Assembly (NCBI GenBank): GCA_019843655.1 | Contig: JACDQD010000005.1 | Span: 8,149,575-8,213,574, forward strand | Direction: 5' to 3' | DNA: 64,000 nucleotides | Source: Lethocerus indicus | Taxonomy: Eukaryota; Arthropoda; Insecta; Hemiptera; Belostomatidae | Shown here: piece after piece, positions 1 to 14,199 of the stretch | Numbering within the stretch: the stretch's first letter is position 1 | Layout: the number at the start of each line of letters is the position of its first letter | Made by a program: the position numbers and the translations under genes | The notes under the pieces: model-generated | Databases searched by the model: none | Told to the model about the DNA's origin: nothing | What the model saw: the letters and a program-made list of their open reading frames with translations, nothing else

Positions 1-125
1 TCTATATTCATATAAGTAAGCAAGTAAGTAAGGCCCTCAATATATTATTACATTCTGTTGATAACCTGAAAATCGACAATCACCTTATCAATCATGTCCC
101 GCACCGTGGACGCGTTCTAGTTGTT

Positions 126-149
126 CTACTGGCGCTGGGAGAAACCTCC
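126..149 (+). repeat. Dispersed motif copy, diverged
   Basis: CTACTGGCGCTGGGAGAAAC then CTCC. Resembles both the CTACTGGCGA copies and the GAGAAACCTC variant. Confidence 0.45.
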
Positions 150-3100
150 CGGAGGAAAACCTTAAGCCGTTCCAACAGAGACAGAAAATCACAACAGCAA
201 CGATGATCCCCAAACGGGTTATTTTTTCCTGGCGACAAGTTGTAAACATTTAATACCGGTAAATAAATAACGATAAAATAAGACTAAGGGCTATTCTAAG
301 GGTTAAAATTGGAATTGCTCCCTATATTTTAATCGTGCACTCCTGCTAATTATGTGCATTTCATCTTGGGTGTTATATCCAGGACGGAAGGAGGTTCTAT
401 CATGTAAATCAGGTGGATTAAATTGCATTACATAGGCCGGTTCAGAAGTCTCTCTCTCTCTCGTTACACTCGGGAAAATTTCCCAACGCTCCCATTTCCA
501 AGAAATCCGGAATTTTCCCCCGAAATTTGAATTCCCGGCCGGCGACACCCGCAGAGCGGTGGAAATTCGAATTGGTTTCCAGGGAAATTTTCGCCCGTTC
601 CAGGTTGGCTCTCAAGTGTGAAACCGAGACTTTCCCCGAACTCGCTCCACGAAGGGAAATAACAATTCTGCAGAACGAATATTTTCCGATATTAAAATGT
701 GTGCTTAATGCCGAATATATAGTTAGTAACAGCAACAGTTTTATTAAAACTGTATATCTTCCTTGTCTTCTTATACCTGTTGGCCGAGTGCAAACACCGT
801 TTTACTTCTATCTGGTTTAGCGCTATCAACTAAGCAGTTGTACGACAGCGAACAATCGGGAATAGGGAGACTATATCTCTATGCTATTAATAGACTGCTA
901 CTGAAAAGTGGCGCGAAGCCAGAACCGTTATAGCGTGGCAAGAAAGGGGGGAATTAGACAAGGGATGATATTTTTGTACGAAACTTCTCTGTAAATTACC
1001 CGAAATACTAACTACGCTTGTTATGATTTCGGCCGTTACTATCATTGTCATAATCATGACTGGGATAATTTCTGACTCCGGTGGTCACTTTCGAACCGCA
1101 CATCCGCCGGCAGATTTCCACCCCCGCCCCCGGAGGATGACTTCTCTAACAACAATCATCATTATACCGAGAGTTCGTAATGAGACGAGAAAACCGCTCA
1201 CTCAAGAGACTGATGAGCCCGGTACTCATTGGTGTCTTAATACCGGCAATTTTCGGTTTCCCGTCATATTATTTCAACAGCTCCGGCGGTGGTGATGAAA
1301 AATTGTGGAATGCGGTTTCTACCGGCCCGTCACGTTATTTGGACCAGGTACACCGCGTGACACCCCGAGGCCCTTCTGCATTTGTCACATTAACAAATAG
1401 TTTTCCCACCAAAGTTCAGAAAACCGAGTTTTTCTTGTCCGTAGAGCAACCCTACGCATAGTGTGACAGGGATAGTGTGCTCCAAATCCCCAAACGAATG
1501 TTCGCAGGCAGGACCAAAGATTACCCTTTTTAGAAACACTTCGCGTACTGCCGGTAGAGATAAATAAAAATCATGAAATCGAATCATATGCAGCAAGAAA
1601 TTCCTATGGCGGTTGAACTTCTTCACTATTTGTTTTAACGCACATATTTTGCCCTTTAGCGTACGCTTCCTTTTATATACTAGGGGAGGGAAATTTTTTT
1701 TTTCGAAAGCATATAACTCTGCGAGTGATAAAACTCGGTTTTTCTCCCCATTGCCAATATATTATGCCGGGCAACGGCTGAGCGTATGTCCATATAGGGT
1801 AGGCGGAGGACGGGCCGTGTCCCGGTTAAAACGTAATAAGCCCGCTCGGGCAAAGCCCCGAGTAACCTTTTATTGGGCGGTATATCGCGGGGTCAGAGGT
1901 CACACAAACAGGTGTTCATTATAATCAATTCCCCTACCTAACGACCCATGCCGACGTTCCTGCTTCGCTATGTCCGCGCACTATCACCGTATTCAACCTC
2001 CTGCATCCTACAATAACGCTTGGAATCATCATCGCACTTTCACAGGGCTATTGTGCCTCTTCACGCTGGTTAGGACCTTTTTTAGCCCAAAGATCTACTT
2101 ATATCAAAGTGCCGTACTATTACAGTATGGTATTGTAATATAATACTATGACACATATAATAGGAAATTTCTACCACTCCCAAGTAATGTTAGAAAAACT
2201 AATATCATACGTAAGTATCAAAACATCTGGCCGTCCGGGTGAATATCGTTCATGAAAAATAATAAATCGCGTAATTACCAAATAAAATATTAATGGAAAT
2301 TAAACTTGATTTATTGTTATGACCGAGCTAAAATAAGGACGACATTTCAAAAAGACACAACCGAGAAAATTCAAAAATATAGCGTAGCGGCCATGAAACA
2401 CAGGCTTTGAGAAACTTAAAATTTAAAAGCCAACATCGAAAAAGTGGATTTCTGCACTAAAGCCCTGTTATTTTATAGCCTTCTGATACCTCGCGTTGTA
2501 AATTTGAAAGTGCAATGAAGTTTCCGGTACGACTAACCGTATCGACGATATAATAACTTTTTTAATATGAATCTGTTCCAGCACAAAGGCTGTTATTGCA
2601 ATATTGAGTAAGTAAAATTTAATGTACGTTTGTGGGATACAAGATTTTTTGTGTACCTTTTGTACTGCTCCTCAGAGTTAAGGGGGTATTTTGAATATCG
2701 CCCGAGTTTCCATCTCCAGACCCTCCTACCCCAGCAGGACGGGGCCCAGTGAAACCCCACTAACTATACCCCGCATAAAGAACAATTACAAGTCGACATA
2801 TAACACTAAACAACTTCCCTCAAGGCGTTTACAATTCGCTCATCAGGGTTACCGCCAATTAGGAGGCCCAAAGTGTGAGAAATCAGGACTATTAGGAGTC
2901 CGTAAAACGACCGAAAATTACTGAATGGAACTGAAAATGGCGAAGAGCCAAAATTGGTTAGGCAAAATATCTCAAGAAATACCGTCAGCGTAACTTTCTT
3001 AATCCAGCTTGTGTTGTTAATATTTCCAGTAGGGAACAATTTATGGAATAAATATTTTCAGTATAGTTGAACGATGTAGAAGGTTAATGACGGAGAAATT

Positions 3101-3433
3101 GGTAGTTATCAAGACATATAGCTGTAACGGCTGGGAATATAAATAAGAATATACTGTTGCCTGATAGGGTGATGATCCAAGGGTCTGGGATCCGAGGAGA
3201 AGCGGACGTAGGAAAAGAAGGTGGGACCTGATTAGGCGAGAAAGGAGCCGGAGAACACAACCTGTCGAAGCCGTATAATTATCCGCAGGCCCTGGCTACC
3301 GGGGGTGAGGAGGGCCCAACTTGTCGCTCTCCGGATAGAGCCCCTCCCCGTCAGCCGGCAATTACTCCGCCCGTCCGATAATAAGCCTGTAATTGGCTTT
3401 CGATTGGGGGCAGCGATGAGATGAGATGCGGAC

Positions 3434-3467
3434 GAGGAGGAGGAGGAGGAGGAGGAGGAGGAGGAGA
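3434..3467. repeat. (GAG)n trinucleotide repeat
   Basis: About 11 GAG/GGA triplets. Responsible for the poly-Gly, poly-Arg, poly-Ser and poly-Leu open frames around it. Confidence 0.95.
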
Positions 3468-3974
3468 ATCCGCCAATCGGCGGGACAAATACCTGACATC
3501 CCTTCACGCCGACAGACATCCCACCTTGCCTGCCCCCAACACCCCCGGTCCAAATTATACGGACCGTTTATCCGACCGCGAGGGACTTTCACAAACACAG
3601 ATTTGCGACAGATTTTAAACGACAGGTAGATATTACAAAGAAACGCGACCGATCTGAAAGATCCAAGGTCCCTACTATTATCGTTCGGAATACCTGTTCG
3701 GTGGACCATTTTTTTTCATCCCCTCGTTCGGTTGACAAGGCCCGGCTCTTTAACATTAACGTCAGAATGAATTTATTGCCTTAATATTGGGCTCATTCGT
3801 AACGTTGGTCTCTCTCCGCGAATCTTCTTCGTTGGGAACGTTTTTTCACATTTCCGAGCAAACCACCTTATCCCTATCCAATTTTTCTAATCGTCTATAC
3901 ATCCAAAATTTAATACAATTCAACCTATCATGTATGTATGCACCAAACAAAAAGTATTTGAGAGAATAGAGCTC

Positions 3975-4030
3975 CCCGGTTAATGGTCTGAGCCGGGTTC
4001 GGATCCCGGTAGAAGGTATTCGCAAATTAT
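3975..4030 (+). repeat. SINE-like B-box fragment
   Basis: GGTTCGGATCC (3996-4006) is a near-exact B box, preceded by TGGTCTGAGCC. The tail reads GAAGGTATTCGCAAATT, which shares GCAAATT with the fragments near 40836 and 47290. Confidence 0.4.
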
Positions 4031-4534
4031 AAACAGTACAAATCTGTTTTAATTACGAAATCTTGAGTCGGCCCAACAAAGAGTTGGACGTGACCCGGTG
4101 ACGTTCGGCAGGTGGGCAGAAAATGCTGTCATTTCCATAATGTCTTCTGAGAAAACAGTACAGCAAACGAGTATTGGAAATGACAAGTTAATTGTTTGCC
4201 ACTGATTGTATTATAACAATAGATTACGTATTTGTGTGAAAAGAAAATGAAATATTCATTATAGAAACTACGCCAAAAAGATTACACTGGCACGTTTTCT
4301 TTTTTTAAGTATTACTTGAATCATTTTACCGTCATCATATATATTTGTACTCCACTGAATATAATCGATATTTATATAAATTTCAACTTAAAATAATAAA
4401 TTATAACAGCTCATTCTATAACAGGTGAAATATTTCACAGTTTATCATCCACTACTGTGGATTTTTTAATCAGTTAGACATTCGGTACATCTTCGAGAAA
4501 TTCAAATTGAATATTATTTTTATCGATACTTAGA

Positions 4535-4605
4535 TAGCGCAATCGGCAAGTGCGACCGTTAAACGCTTGCAATACGGATATTTTAAGCTCTGGGTACCCG
4601 CTCAA
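4535..4605 (+). repeat. tRNA-like SINE fragment with exact A box
   Basis: TAGCGCAATCGG (4535-4546) matches the A-box consensus TRGYNNARNNGG at every position and is followed by a D-arm-like CAAGTGCGACC. The expected B box is badly decayed (about 4587-4600). Confidence 0.4.
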
Positions 4606-5699
4606 CACCCTGAGCCATTGGGGCTCCTTTAAAGGGTATTAATTCAAAAAAAAAAAAACAAGACAACCGAGTCCGAGTGGATAGCGATTAACCCGTCGGT
4701 GGGACAAGTGTAGGTGGCGGACTCCGGCTGATAAATGGCGGCCACCAACTTTATGCGGACCGCTCTCGAAGCCCGCGTAAAACACGGCCCGTAACGCCGA
4801 TAGGGGGAGGTACGATAAATCCACACCGGCAGCGAGGACAACTCTCCAACTCGGGAGAGTTCCTCAGGGTAAAGCCACTCAGTCATATTTGGCCTGGTGG
4901 TACACCCTATCAGTACCCCGTTGTTCTTCATCTGTGAAACCTTCAATTTTAGAAATAGTGGGGCCCTGAAATTCAAATAACAAAAGCGTTCATTTTGGAA
5001 TATATATATAATATAAGGGAGACTTTAAATGTTATTTGTTCTGAACAAATATATTGTTTGGTTGGTTTTATATTTCTTTTTTATCCATGACGACGTTGTC
5101 TTCGGTTTTTGTAGTTTTAGATTTTAATTCTTTATTCTGGGCCAAAGTCTTATTTTAACTTCATGACGGTTTTGGTGGGTGAACTCGAATCTAAGTTGTC
5201 ATGTTTGTTCATTTGTACGTAAAATCATAAAATGTACGTTAATAATTGACCTCCAGCAGTTGACGAAGTCGCAAAATTCCGGTTCCTGAAGTTCCACTCC
5301 CGGCTTTCTCCTGATCCTAATCCACTCGTTCAGTCCCTTTCCTCTCTTACCCATCCATTATCCCCCCCCCGCGGCGGCTTAAACGCCACTGGCCTAGAGA
5401 TCTCCTTAGTACGAAGCCGTAAACTGTTCATGTGTCAAAAGTTCCATCATTGGGTGGTCTCTTTTATCGAGACATTCAATACTCATTCAACCTTTATACC
5501 CATAACTACATTGCAGTTGATTGTACAAATCTATACAATATAAATATTTTAACAAAAACCTCTCATTACCAATTTGATGTTGCCGAAGTAGGTTGTTATC
5601 TGTTTCGCTTGGATACCGGTATTGTTCGCTGAAGATGATATTCCAAACTTCCGCGGACCCCCCAAACTCGTGTTCATTCACATTGAATAAGGGGTTAGA

Positions 5700-5768
5700 G
5701 TGTGGGAGGGGTCGAACCCGCCTGCCCGGTGCCTGAATCACGGAGCCGGCCTCTTAACGAGGCACTGA
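5700..5768 (-). repeat. tRNA-derived SINE head, minus strand
   Basis: The minus strand reads TGCCTCGTTAAGAGGCC (A-box/D-arm-like, 5749-5765) followed about 30 bases later by GGTTCGACCCC (5708-5718), a 10/11 match to the B box. Spacing and order are right for a tRNA-related pol III promoter. No complete cloverleaf. Confidence 0.55.
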
Positions 5769-7267
5769 AAGAAACCTCGGGTTAATAAACACCCGAGCTG
5801 GAGAAATATAAATATAAACACGTCCGGGTGGGAGAAATAAGCCACGATATGTTGGATCGGACGTTAACAAATCACGCATGAATATTAAACGAATAAAGCT
5901 CCGCGGGCCTCACCCCCTGCTACACTGGCGCACTCTCTCTCTCTCTCTCCTCTATCCAACAGATGCGCTGCTATAAATTAACACCGCCTGAAAACCACCT
6001 TATAATAGAATTCAACGAGCGGGTCATTCAACAAGGGATTAAAATAACAGTCGGAATTCGTTTATTTTTTTTGTGTACTTAAATTAGTCGCGGCCAATTG
6101 AACTCCGGCAAAGACCTCATCCCAAATTAGTTCTACAATTGTAAAGGCTCACAACGTTGACAAATTTACGACGTCCGCAATTAAACTCGATTTATAATTT
6201 TATCGCGGTTTGGTGTATTTCATATTAAACGAACAGGAAACTCTAAAAGAAACACGACAAAATATGTGACTTTTCCAGAGCTATTTATCCCACCTTATTA
6301 CAGGAACCAGCGATTAAAATTATAACTGTGGCGGTAGGAAGAAGGGAACAATCCCACTGGAGATTATTTGGACATCAATTGCTTAAGATTGTATTTATAT
6401 ATTTATAAACTTATGATGGAGAAGTAAGAACACATTTATATTTGATCGAGTTCTTATCGAGAGATGGAGCTGGGGTTAAAGTATAGAAACTACTATTACC
6501 TAGGATTAGAACGAATGTTACATGAAAAACGGGGAATTCGTAATATACAGATGACGCTCTGTAATTTTTACGATTAAGAAATTGTTATTATGTAATTTTT
6601 ATTTCTTATTTACTCCTATGTAATAATTCACGTATATTTAAGGAGGAGACAGTATGCCTATGCCCGGGAACCAGACTCGGTCGTTGACATTGTTTCCATG
6701 TCTGCTTTCGTGGATTGGTTAATTTCGGTTTGGAAATTAAGTTATGAGGTCAGTTAAGCGATAACGTACTAAAAAGGATTAGTAGTTTTTGTAAATGGAT
6801 TCGTTTAGTTTCGTGATAGAAGCGTAAATATACGTTTGTGGGCGATCCCCGAACATAAACTGATGGCTTATCTCTTTGATGGATGCGGTCGCGAGTATTT
6901 TCGGGTAGATAGCCGCGCTGGAAAATAAAAGAGAAAAAACTAAATAAACCTATAATTTGTTGTTGACTCATCTGTTGCCGGAGATAAGTAGAAGCGTTCA
7001 GGTTTTCGGTGGGAAAATGGAAGGAGGGACTTTCCATGAATGTGATACATTATGCAGGACAAAGGGGGGTAGCGCTCGGTCTAATTTGTAACTAACTCCC
7101 AATTGGTCCCTCTCTTCATAAATGGACGGCAATATGAAATTAATTCTTTGTTAAAATTGCTATTAAGGGAAAATTGCTATGAAGTTTCGTGATAATATAT
7201 TTTAACGCCTATACGATTTTTAACACCCGTATGACCTAACGTAAGATAGTTTTGGTCCAGTTCTTGA

Positions 7268-7282
7268 TTTCGGCTTCTCGCC
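7268..7282 (-). repeat. Dispersed motif fragment, minus strand
   Basis: The minus strand reads GGCGAGAAGCCGAAA. This is the 3' half of the motif only; the CTACTGAC half is not recognisable. Confidence 0.45.
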
Positions 7283-8671
7283 AATCCTACGTATTTATAT
7301 ATACCCGTTATATAGTACTATACTAATATACTATAGCCGGTAGAAGTATAGCTCCTAACGAGAATACCATTTCTTCTTTACACCGACGATGTTCTTAAAC
7401 CTTTGGTAACCTACGTTCATGTCTCTCATTTTATTTCTCCCGGACGGGGAAAAGCCGGTCTACTTCCGTGCGAAACTGTTAATTAACTCCCCCCCCTTCC
7501 TGATAAACTACTCCGCTACGATAACGAAGCCTAGAGATCATCACTACAAGGGAGTAGTACCACAGTGCAGTGACACTACAGACAACATCCCCGCCGGACA
7601 TCGGAGAGGCCAGAACCTGTCTGGCATAATGCCAAATTTATTCCGTCCAACTTCATCAATGTTCCTTTCAAAATTTAAGCTAGGATCGTACTTATAAATT
7701 CAAATCGGTCCCATACCGAGAGTTAGGTTGATTGGAGTTTGAGGTATGATCGGGATGTTAGGAAAGTAAATCAATAAATTAATTTGGACGTTGTTTTAAA
7801 AAATGAGATAATTACACTAAGGATATGTTCGCAGAGTTTAAAGACTTTATTCCCTGTTGTCAGTCCTTCAAATTCCTAGCCGCCTTTTTCAAATTCTTGA
7901 ATTTTTTTCGAGGGTCAATCGCACTCAATCTAATTTCATTTTCTACCTTTTTGATAAACGAACCGGGATCGGCGAGTTCTTACTGCACTATATCAAATCG
8001 GCGTGTGGGGATAGATGACGGCAGGAATAATGGTATTCCAAACCCTGGCCAACCTATTACAGTTGAAATGAAAAAAGAGATCTCGTATATAAAACCATAC
8101 AAGGTACCCAATAAGGTTTCCCGGGGAAGAGCATGAATTATCATGCGATTCTATAAGGGAAGTACGACCGCTAGGAATTAGAACCTGACAAATAAATCGT
8201 CAGCACAAAAAATTACTTGGAGTCATGCAGCGTAAACGCATTTTTTATTGCCACAACTATATAAAACAGTAGGTGTCATTGATGTTCAAGTAATACGATT
8301 AACAAATAAGAGAAACCGACTGCGACCGTATGTAACGTGTGGAACGTCGAGAGTAAGACTTTATTGTATTTTTGTATCGCGGACCAATTTTCATTCGAAT
8401 GGAAATTTCAACAGAGAGTAAGATTATATTTTAATTGTATTTTTACCGCTGTTTGCCACGTTCAGTAGGTTTGTATTCAAGTTTGTATCCGTCCAATCGT
8501 ATGCATCTCTTCGGTGTCGTGGCGGTCAGTCGTGACCGGCCGTCCGCCGCGGATCTCGATATTCGTTAGGGCCCGAGTTCTCTCCGCCGATTTCCACCCT
8601 AACCACCCGTTTCTTCCTCCTCCTCATTCACACTGTCCGCCTCTTCGGGGGCTCCCATTTATTTTCTTACT

Positions 8672-8673
<2 letters not shown>

Positions 8674-8705
<32 letters not shown>
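8674..8705. repeat. (CA)n microsatellite
   Basis: About 16 CA units, followed by CATACATACG and a CACG-rich stretch. Confidence 0.95.
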
Positions 8706-8709
<4 letters not shown>

Positions 8710-11700
8710 TACGAGGAGGTGTCTGGGACGCACGCACGCGACCGACATCCTGTACGCGACCACGCACACGCGTAAACACCGGCTAAAGTCTTCACACAGG
8801 TCTGAGGCGCACAATTCATACGGCTAATGAGCGGTCGGGCCGCCTCCCGCTGTTCCTCCTCCAACGACGACTAGGGTGCCTAGCTTCATTTCAATTTCAA
8901 AACCGAAAGGGAGACCGCCTCGGCGCCAAATTTCTGAATGGACGCGCGACGCTCCGTGGAAACCGGTTGCGAAAATTTAAGAGGCGTAAAGCCCCGAAGA
9001 CTAAATTACAGCCGGCTGCGTACACGCTTGCAAATGGGCGGACGCTGTCCGAAGTCTTAAAATTGCGACCCCGAATCGTGACGGCCAAAATAAATATTAT
9101 GCAAATTGAAAATATAACAACGATGTTTTATTCAAAAGCTTAAAATATAGATTTCAATTTGAAGTACCACCACGGCGCTCTGCATAGACTGCAGTTTATT
9201 CAAGCGGCTCGAAATTGATTTCGGGCAAATTTAAGCCGCAATTCGTATTCAAAACAAAATGGAATATTGAGAAAAATAAGTATTTCTTGTTTTGTTTTGT
9301 CAGAATATTTGTCAGTATACTTATACCTGAATTATGTAGAGTGAATAACAAAGGCTTATTATAATTAATATTAATATAATGGAATTTGGACATCCAACAT
9401 GCTATTGTTTTAGTTCTACCAAGTCTTAGTTATCATTATTATTATTAGTGTATTTTCCAACACGAACTAATCAATTACAATGGGGAAACTGTCCATTGCG
9501 AAACAGACATTTCAGTGATAGAAGGGAGTCCAGAACCAGGGTATTTTACTAACTAAAATGCCTTACCAATAGATGGCGTTTGCCCAGTGTAAATTCTCTT
9601 TCACTCACCTGTAACAAAATAAAAAAATTATGAGATTATAAAATAGGTTAGAAGCGTAAAATTAAAAAAATTTCATATTTAGACAGTAAAAAAGACTGGT
9701 TCGACTTGGCACCCCTAAATACCCTAAAAATCCCTTGGCCATGTACCATCATATCAGTATTGTCAGTAATTTGTAATTAAATAAATCATATATTCAGATA
9801 AATTTAAAAAAACGGGAAGAGTGGCAATATTCTTATCCCTCTCGGTTAGTAACTAACACAATAAATGTTTTGAATCCACTCAGCCGCCAGTTTTTCTGGA
9901 CGATTCTCCCTTTTTACCTTTTATACTTGGACCGCTTTGTGTAGTCCGTCTTTTGTTCGCTTTTTTTTCATACCTCCCGGAGCCCTCCTCCGCTAAACGT
10001 TTCGCCGGCACCGGCCTCGGCGTCAAAGCCGATCTATTCCCCAGTTTGGCACCGCGGTCGCTCTCTCAGTCCTCGCTTTTCGTGACCGGTCATTCGGGCG
10101 GGGTTTCTTTCGTCGGCCGCCGACGACAATGATTTGTGACCCGGGGCTTACGGAAACGGAGTCTGTTATGCCCGGCCACGGCCCCTCACCGGCACCGGTA
10201 TACCTGGAGTCGCGTGACGACGGAAAACACGACCGAGGTCACGCCGAGGGCCCCGTTTGTTGTAGGCCTCAATGGGCAGGAAGCCCACGAGTGACGGCGG
10301 TATCCGCCCTCACGCCACGCCCTTCCCACCGACAATCATACCTCTCGCTAGTTGAGACTACCGCAAGTTATCACCATCAAATTAGATATTCGATTTAAAC
10401 AATTTTTACTATAGCAGTAGTCGTAACACTGTGTACATCACTAAAAAGGTTACGCTACACCATACTGCCGATGGCCTAAAGCAGAAAAGCTTTGCAGTGC
10501 TAAATTTTGTTCTACATGAAGCTGGTCAATGCGTAGACCACCCTGACGGCCGAAGAGGAATCAAAAGCAGTTATTCCCAACAACTTAAGTGGTTCGAGCA
10601 GACAAGAATTAACTTTAATATAACACCAGGACATCCATTGGAATTTAGATTCGAATACAATCTGGGCGTATGCAAAATTATAACAACTTATCCCATAAAT
10701 GGAATCATACCCCGTTAAATCTTCAATATAAATTTAACGACGCCACCTTCCCCGCCCAACCGGGTATTCGAAGAGGCCGGTCTACGAAAACGACGGTCGG
10801 ACACGCGAACTTAGTAAATAACAACTTAATTAAGGACCAGTTGGGAAGCACTTAACGCTAATGCTCCACACGAACAAGGCTGCAAATCCAATAAACATTC
10901 GTGCAAAGTAGGCTAACCGGAGAGGATAGGTTTATTAAAGCCTCGTATTCTAGGCATCATTTCGTACGTAAGTAATATCGGAAAGGTCATTTCATCTAGG
11001 AATACAAAATAAAATTGTAACACCCACTTTCGCAGTTTATTTCTCAACATAAATAATCCTTCCGGACCATTAAAGCACAAACTTGAACAAATACCAAGTA
11101 CTAATCGCATAAGACCAGTGCCAACTAATGAAAACAATATTAAAATTAATTTCCTGCCTTTCAGAAAATTAACCCGTCAATACTAATTGTGTGCCTCTTC
11201 GCTGATTTATGATAGACGGAATAAAAAGGTCGGACCTATCTCATTCCTAAACCGGAGGGTTGCCACCCACACAGCCGAGTGTTTCCGGGAAGCAATCTCG
11301 GGAAAACGAAAATCAACAATTTTAAAGAAAATCCGCCAGAACTCCTTAATACGAACCGTTCTCAAACACTTAACACTAATTCGCTTTCTACCGGAGAAAA
11401 TCCAATATGTCCGGTGTCGCGTAAGGCAACGACGTTAAACGGTTGCCAGGAGACACAGATTGGAGACGGTGGGGAGGGCGTTATCGGATTATACATGGGT
11501 ACCGCTCAGGTGAACTCCTCCATCCATCGAACCTCCACCCCGTCCGTTCCCTCCAATTGTACCCTGGTACCCATCAATTAAATCAATCACACTGCTGAGA
11601 TTAACCAGCCGACCTTCACTTCGCATCAATCCGGCTACACGAGCACAACCGACGATTGATAATAATTCGATGGCAACGTGACTGATGCGATTCAGCACCG

Positions 11701-14147
11701 CCCGTGGAATTAGCAACCCTCAACGGAAAAACTATGTTCAGCAATAAATAAATAAATACTTCACCATACTCATGAATTAATTGCAAATAACCAAAACCGG
11801 TCTAGTATAAAGAACGAATTCAGAGACATATCTAATTGCAAAACATGATTCCATATCTACCATACATACCATATAACGCTATAGCGAATTATGAGAATAA
11901 GACTCGCTGCCCTTTCATTTCAGTCCGCCCCATTGTACTGGGTATTTCACCACTTCAGATTGAGAAAATAGTTGAGTCGTACTGGATTAGAGGGCTATAA
12001 ATGGTGGAGTATCATATTTTCTCAATATCCATTCTTATTCAATTTAAAATGATGTAGTGTCTGACTTTATTGTCAATTTTACTACGACTAGGAACATAGG
12101 TTCGCTACCGACACTCCGCCTCGGCCCGAGAGGGGTACAGAGCGCACTTAAATTTATTGCAGCTTGATCACATTACATATCGTACAAGCCGAGGAGGGAA
12201 AAAAAGACCCAAAAAAGGTTGAACTGTCCAAAACCTCTCCCGAAATAATGATGTCATTCAGAACCGGGAACAATAACGATTTAAAACCGAATTTATCACC
12301 GCTCGTAATTTCAATTCTCACAGTTCTTGTTTTATTACTCGTATTTCGACGTGGAACGTTTTCATCGCCCGGATTCCGGAACGGACCAGATAAAAGTCAG
12401 TGTTATGGAACGCAAGTAGCCCGATAGGCCTGGCGGGTCGAATGGACCCATTGTGTTTACCGGGGTCTTCCAGTAGGGAACAGTTAACAGTAACTCACTG
12501 GAATCTTCTGAGGGATCCCCTCGAGGCCAGGAACAAAAAACGGAAAAGAAGGAGCGGGCCCCTCATTGTAGCGCTCTCCTCCTCCCGATAAATCATATTG
12601 TTGAGAAAGATGTGGAAGACTGAAAAAAAAATGTATAGAAACCGCCCTTATCTGACCCGGTAAATAAGATTCGGAGGGGAGGGGGTGAGCACTCCCATTG
12701 ACAGCAACCGACCGGAGGCAATTGAATCCTCAATTGTCAGTGTCAGTAGAGTAACAGGCCTGTACTCCTCGGAACCAGATTAAAAGTGCCAATATATCGA
12801 TTCCCACGGCAATAACAAATGACTCCTGTATATCGCCATTCTTTGTAATAGTGGGCGTTGGAAGGAGGACATTATAGAGCTGTATTCTGTACTTTATATA
12901 GACAACGCGAACGCCTCCAAATGGCAAGATAGGGATAGGGTGTATTGTGGAAATGAGGAAACGTATCGAAAACGAAGGACTCACGGGGAGGAACCAACGG
13001 AAAGAATAAGCTAATGATGAATAAGAGCCTATTCTTGACATTGGTTTCTCCCTGAGCAAGGTACCCTTATCCCAATGGACATGGCGGGGTTTCGGTGTGC
13101 CCACTGAAGGAAGTACGGCAAAAAATAAACACATTAAAAATCCGCCCGACGGCAATGCTACTCAGACGAGAAATTGGGTCGTCCCGCGGTCGCGTAAACT
13201 CGAGGCTGTTACCGGGGGCAATTTGTCCCGCCAACATTTCTCGCCCTCTCGTCGGCCGCGCTTTTACTAGAGCGTTTCCCAAGCCCGTAAACACGCTTAT
13301 ACATATATGTATGCCGAATCACCCCCTCTCCCCCCTCCACCACCATCCCCGAGCCACGCCTAGAGGGTTGAACAGAGAGCACAGCGGCCCCGCTAAGGTG
13401 TGAAACCCCCTCCTGTTAACAATGGGGGACCTACCGAGTGGGAATGATTTATATTTTGGACGCCTCACAAAAAGCCTGAAACGCAGGCACCTGTTGTTGG
13501 ACTGTTAGCCCGTATTATTGGCCCGCCTCGAAAACCTGACAGGGGCCTCGCCCTCCTTTTATACTTAATGCATCTAGGTTTCAAATAAATGGAAGAAAAT
13601 TGCCTATTCAAATATTATCCATATTTATATATTATATGTATAAATAATAAATATTATTTTTATATTTTATACATTCTGTTCGCGAATTTGGTAGATCGAA
13701 CTCGGGTTATTCGTCCGCTCCATTCCGTTACTAATATTAAAATTCCACAGTACCGATATAGATTAAAGGTGGAATTTGAAACTCATTAAACCGTGTCGAA
13801 GCTCATAAACTCCAGAGAAAACTCAAAACAAATGTGAACCTTCTGTAATGAAAGTTAAAACAGGCCAGCAGAATTCCCAGCTAATAGATAGCGATGGGAG
13901 CTGAAACTGTTTCATGTTTTCTGCCAGTTGAATTCGGTCGAAATCGAAATACTGTTGGTAATTAAAAGCTCCAGAGTAAAACGTTTCGCACGCCACGTTA
14001 CATTGGTAGTATTATATTTTGTAATATCGCTCGGCGAGGCGGGTCAAAGCCCCCTTATCCACATTTATAAGTTCTTGCAGTTATTTTTTCCTTGCTGTTT
14101 TCCGCGTGCGCGTTTTTTTAACTAAATTTCTGCAGGTGACAGCGGCC

Positions 14148-14199
14148 AGAGAGAGTGAGAGGGGGGGAAGGAGAGAGGGAGGGAGGGAGACAGAGAGCT
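14148..14199. repeat. Polypurine GA/GGGA tract
   Basis: An almost uninterrupted purine run of GAGAG, GGGGGGG and GGGA units. Confidence 0.85.

Noticed and set aside
3180..3245. Basic peptide RRSGRRKRRWDLIRRE resembling the end of some LINE ORF2 proteins
   Set aside because: Very short, no reverse transcriptase motifs nearby; resemblance too weak.
3232..3709. Poly-Ser, poly-Leu, poly-Gly and poly-Arg open frames
   Set aside because: All come from translating the GAG repeat at 3434-3467 in different frames.
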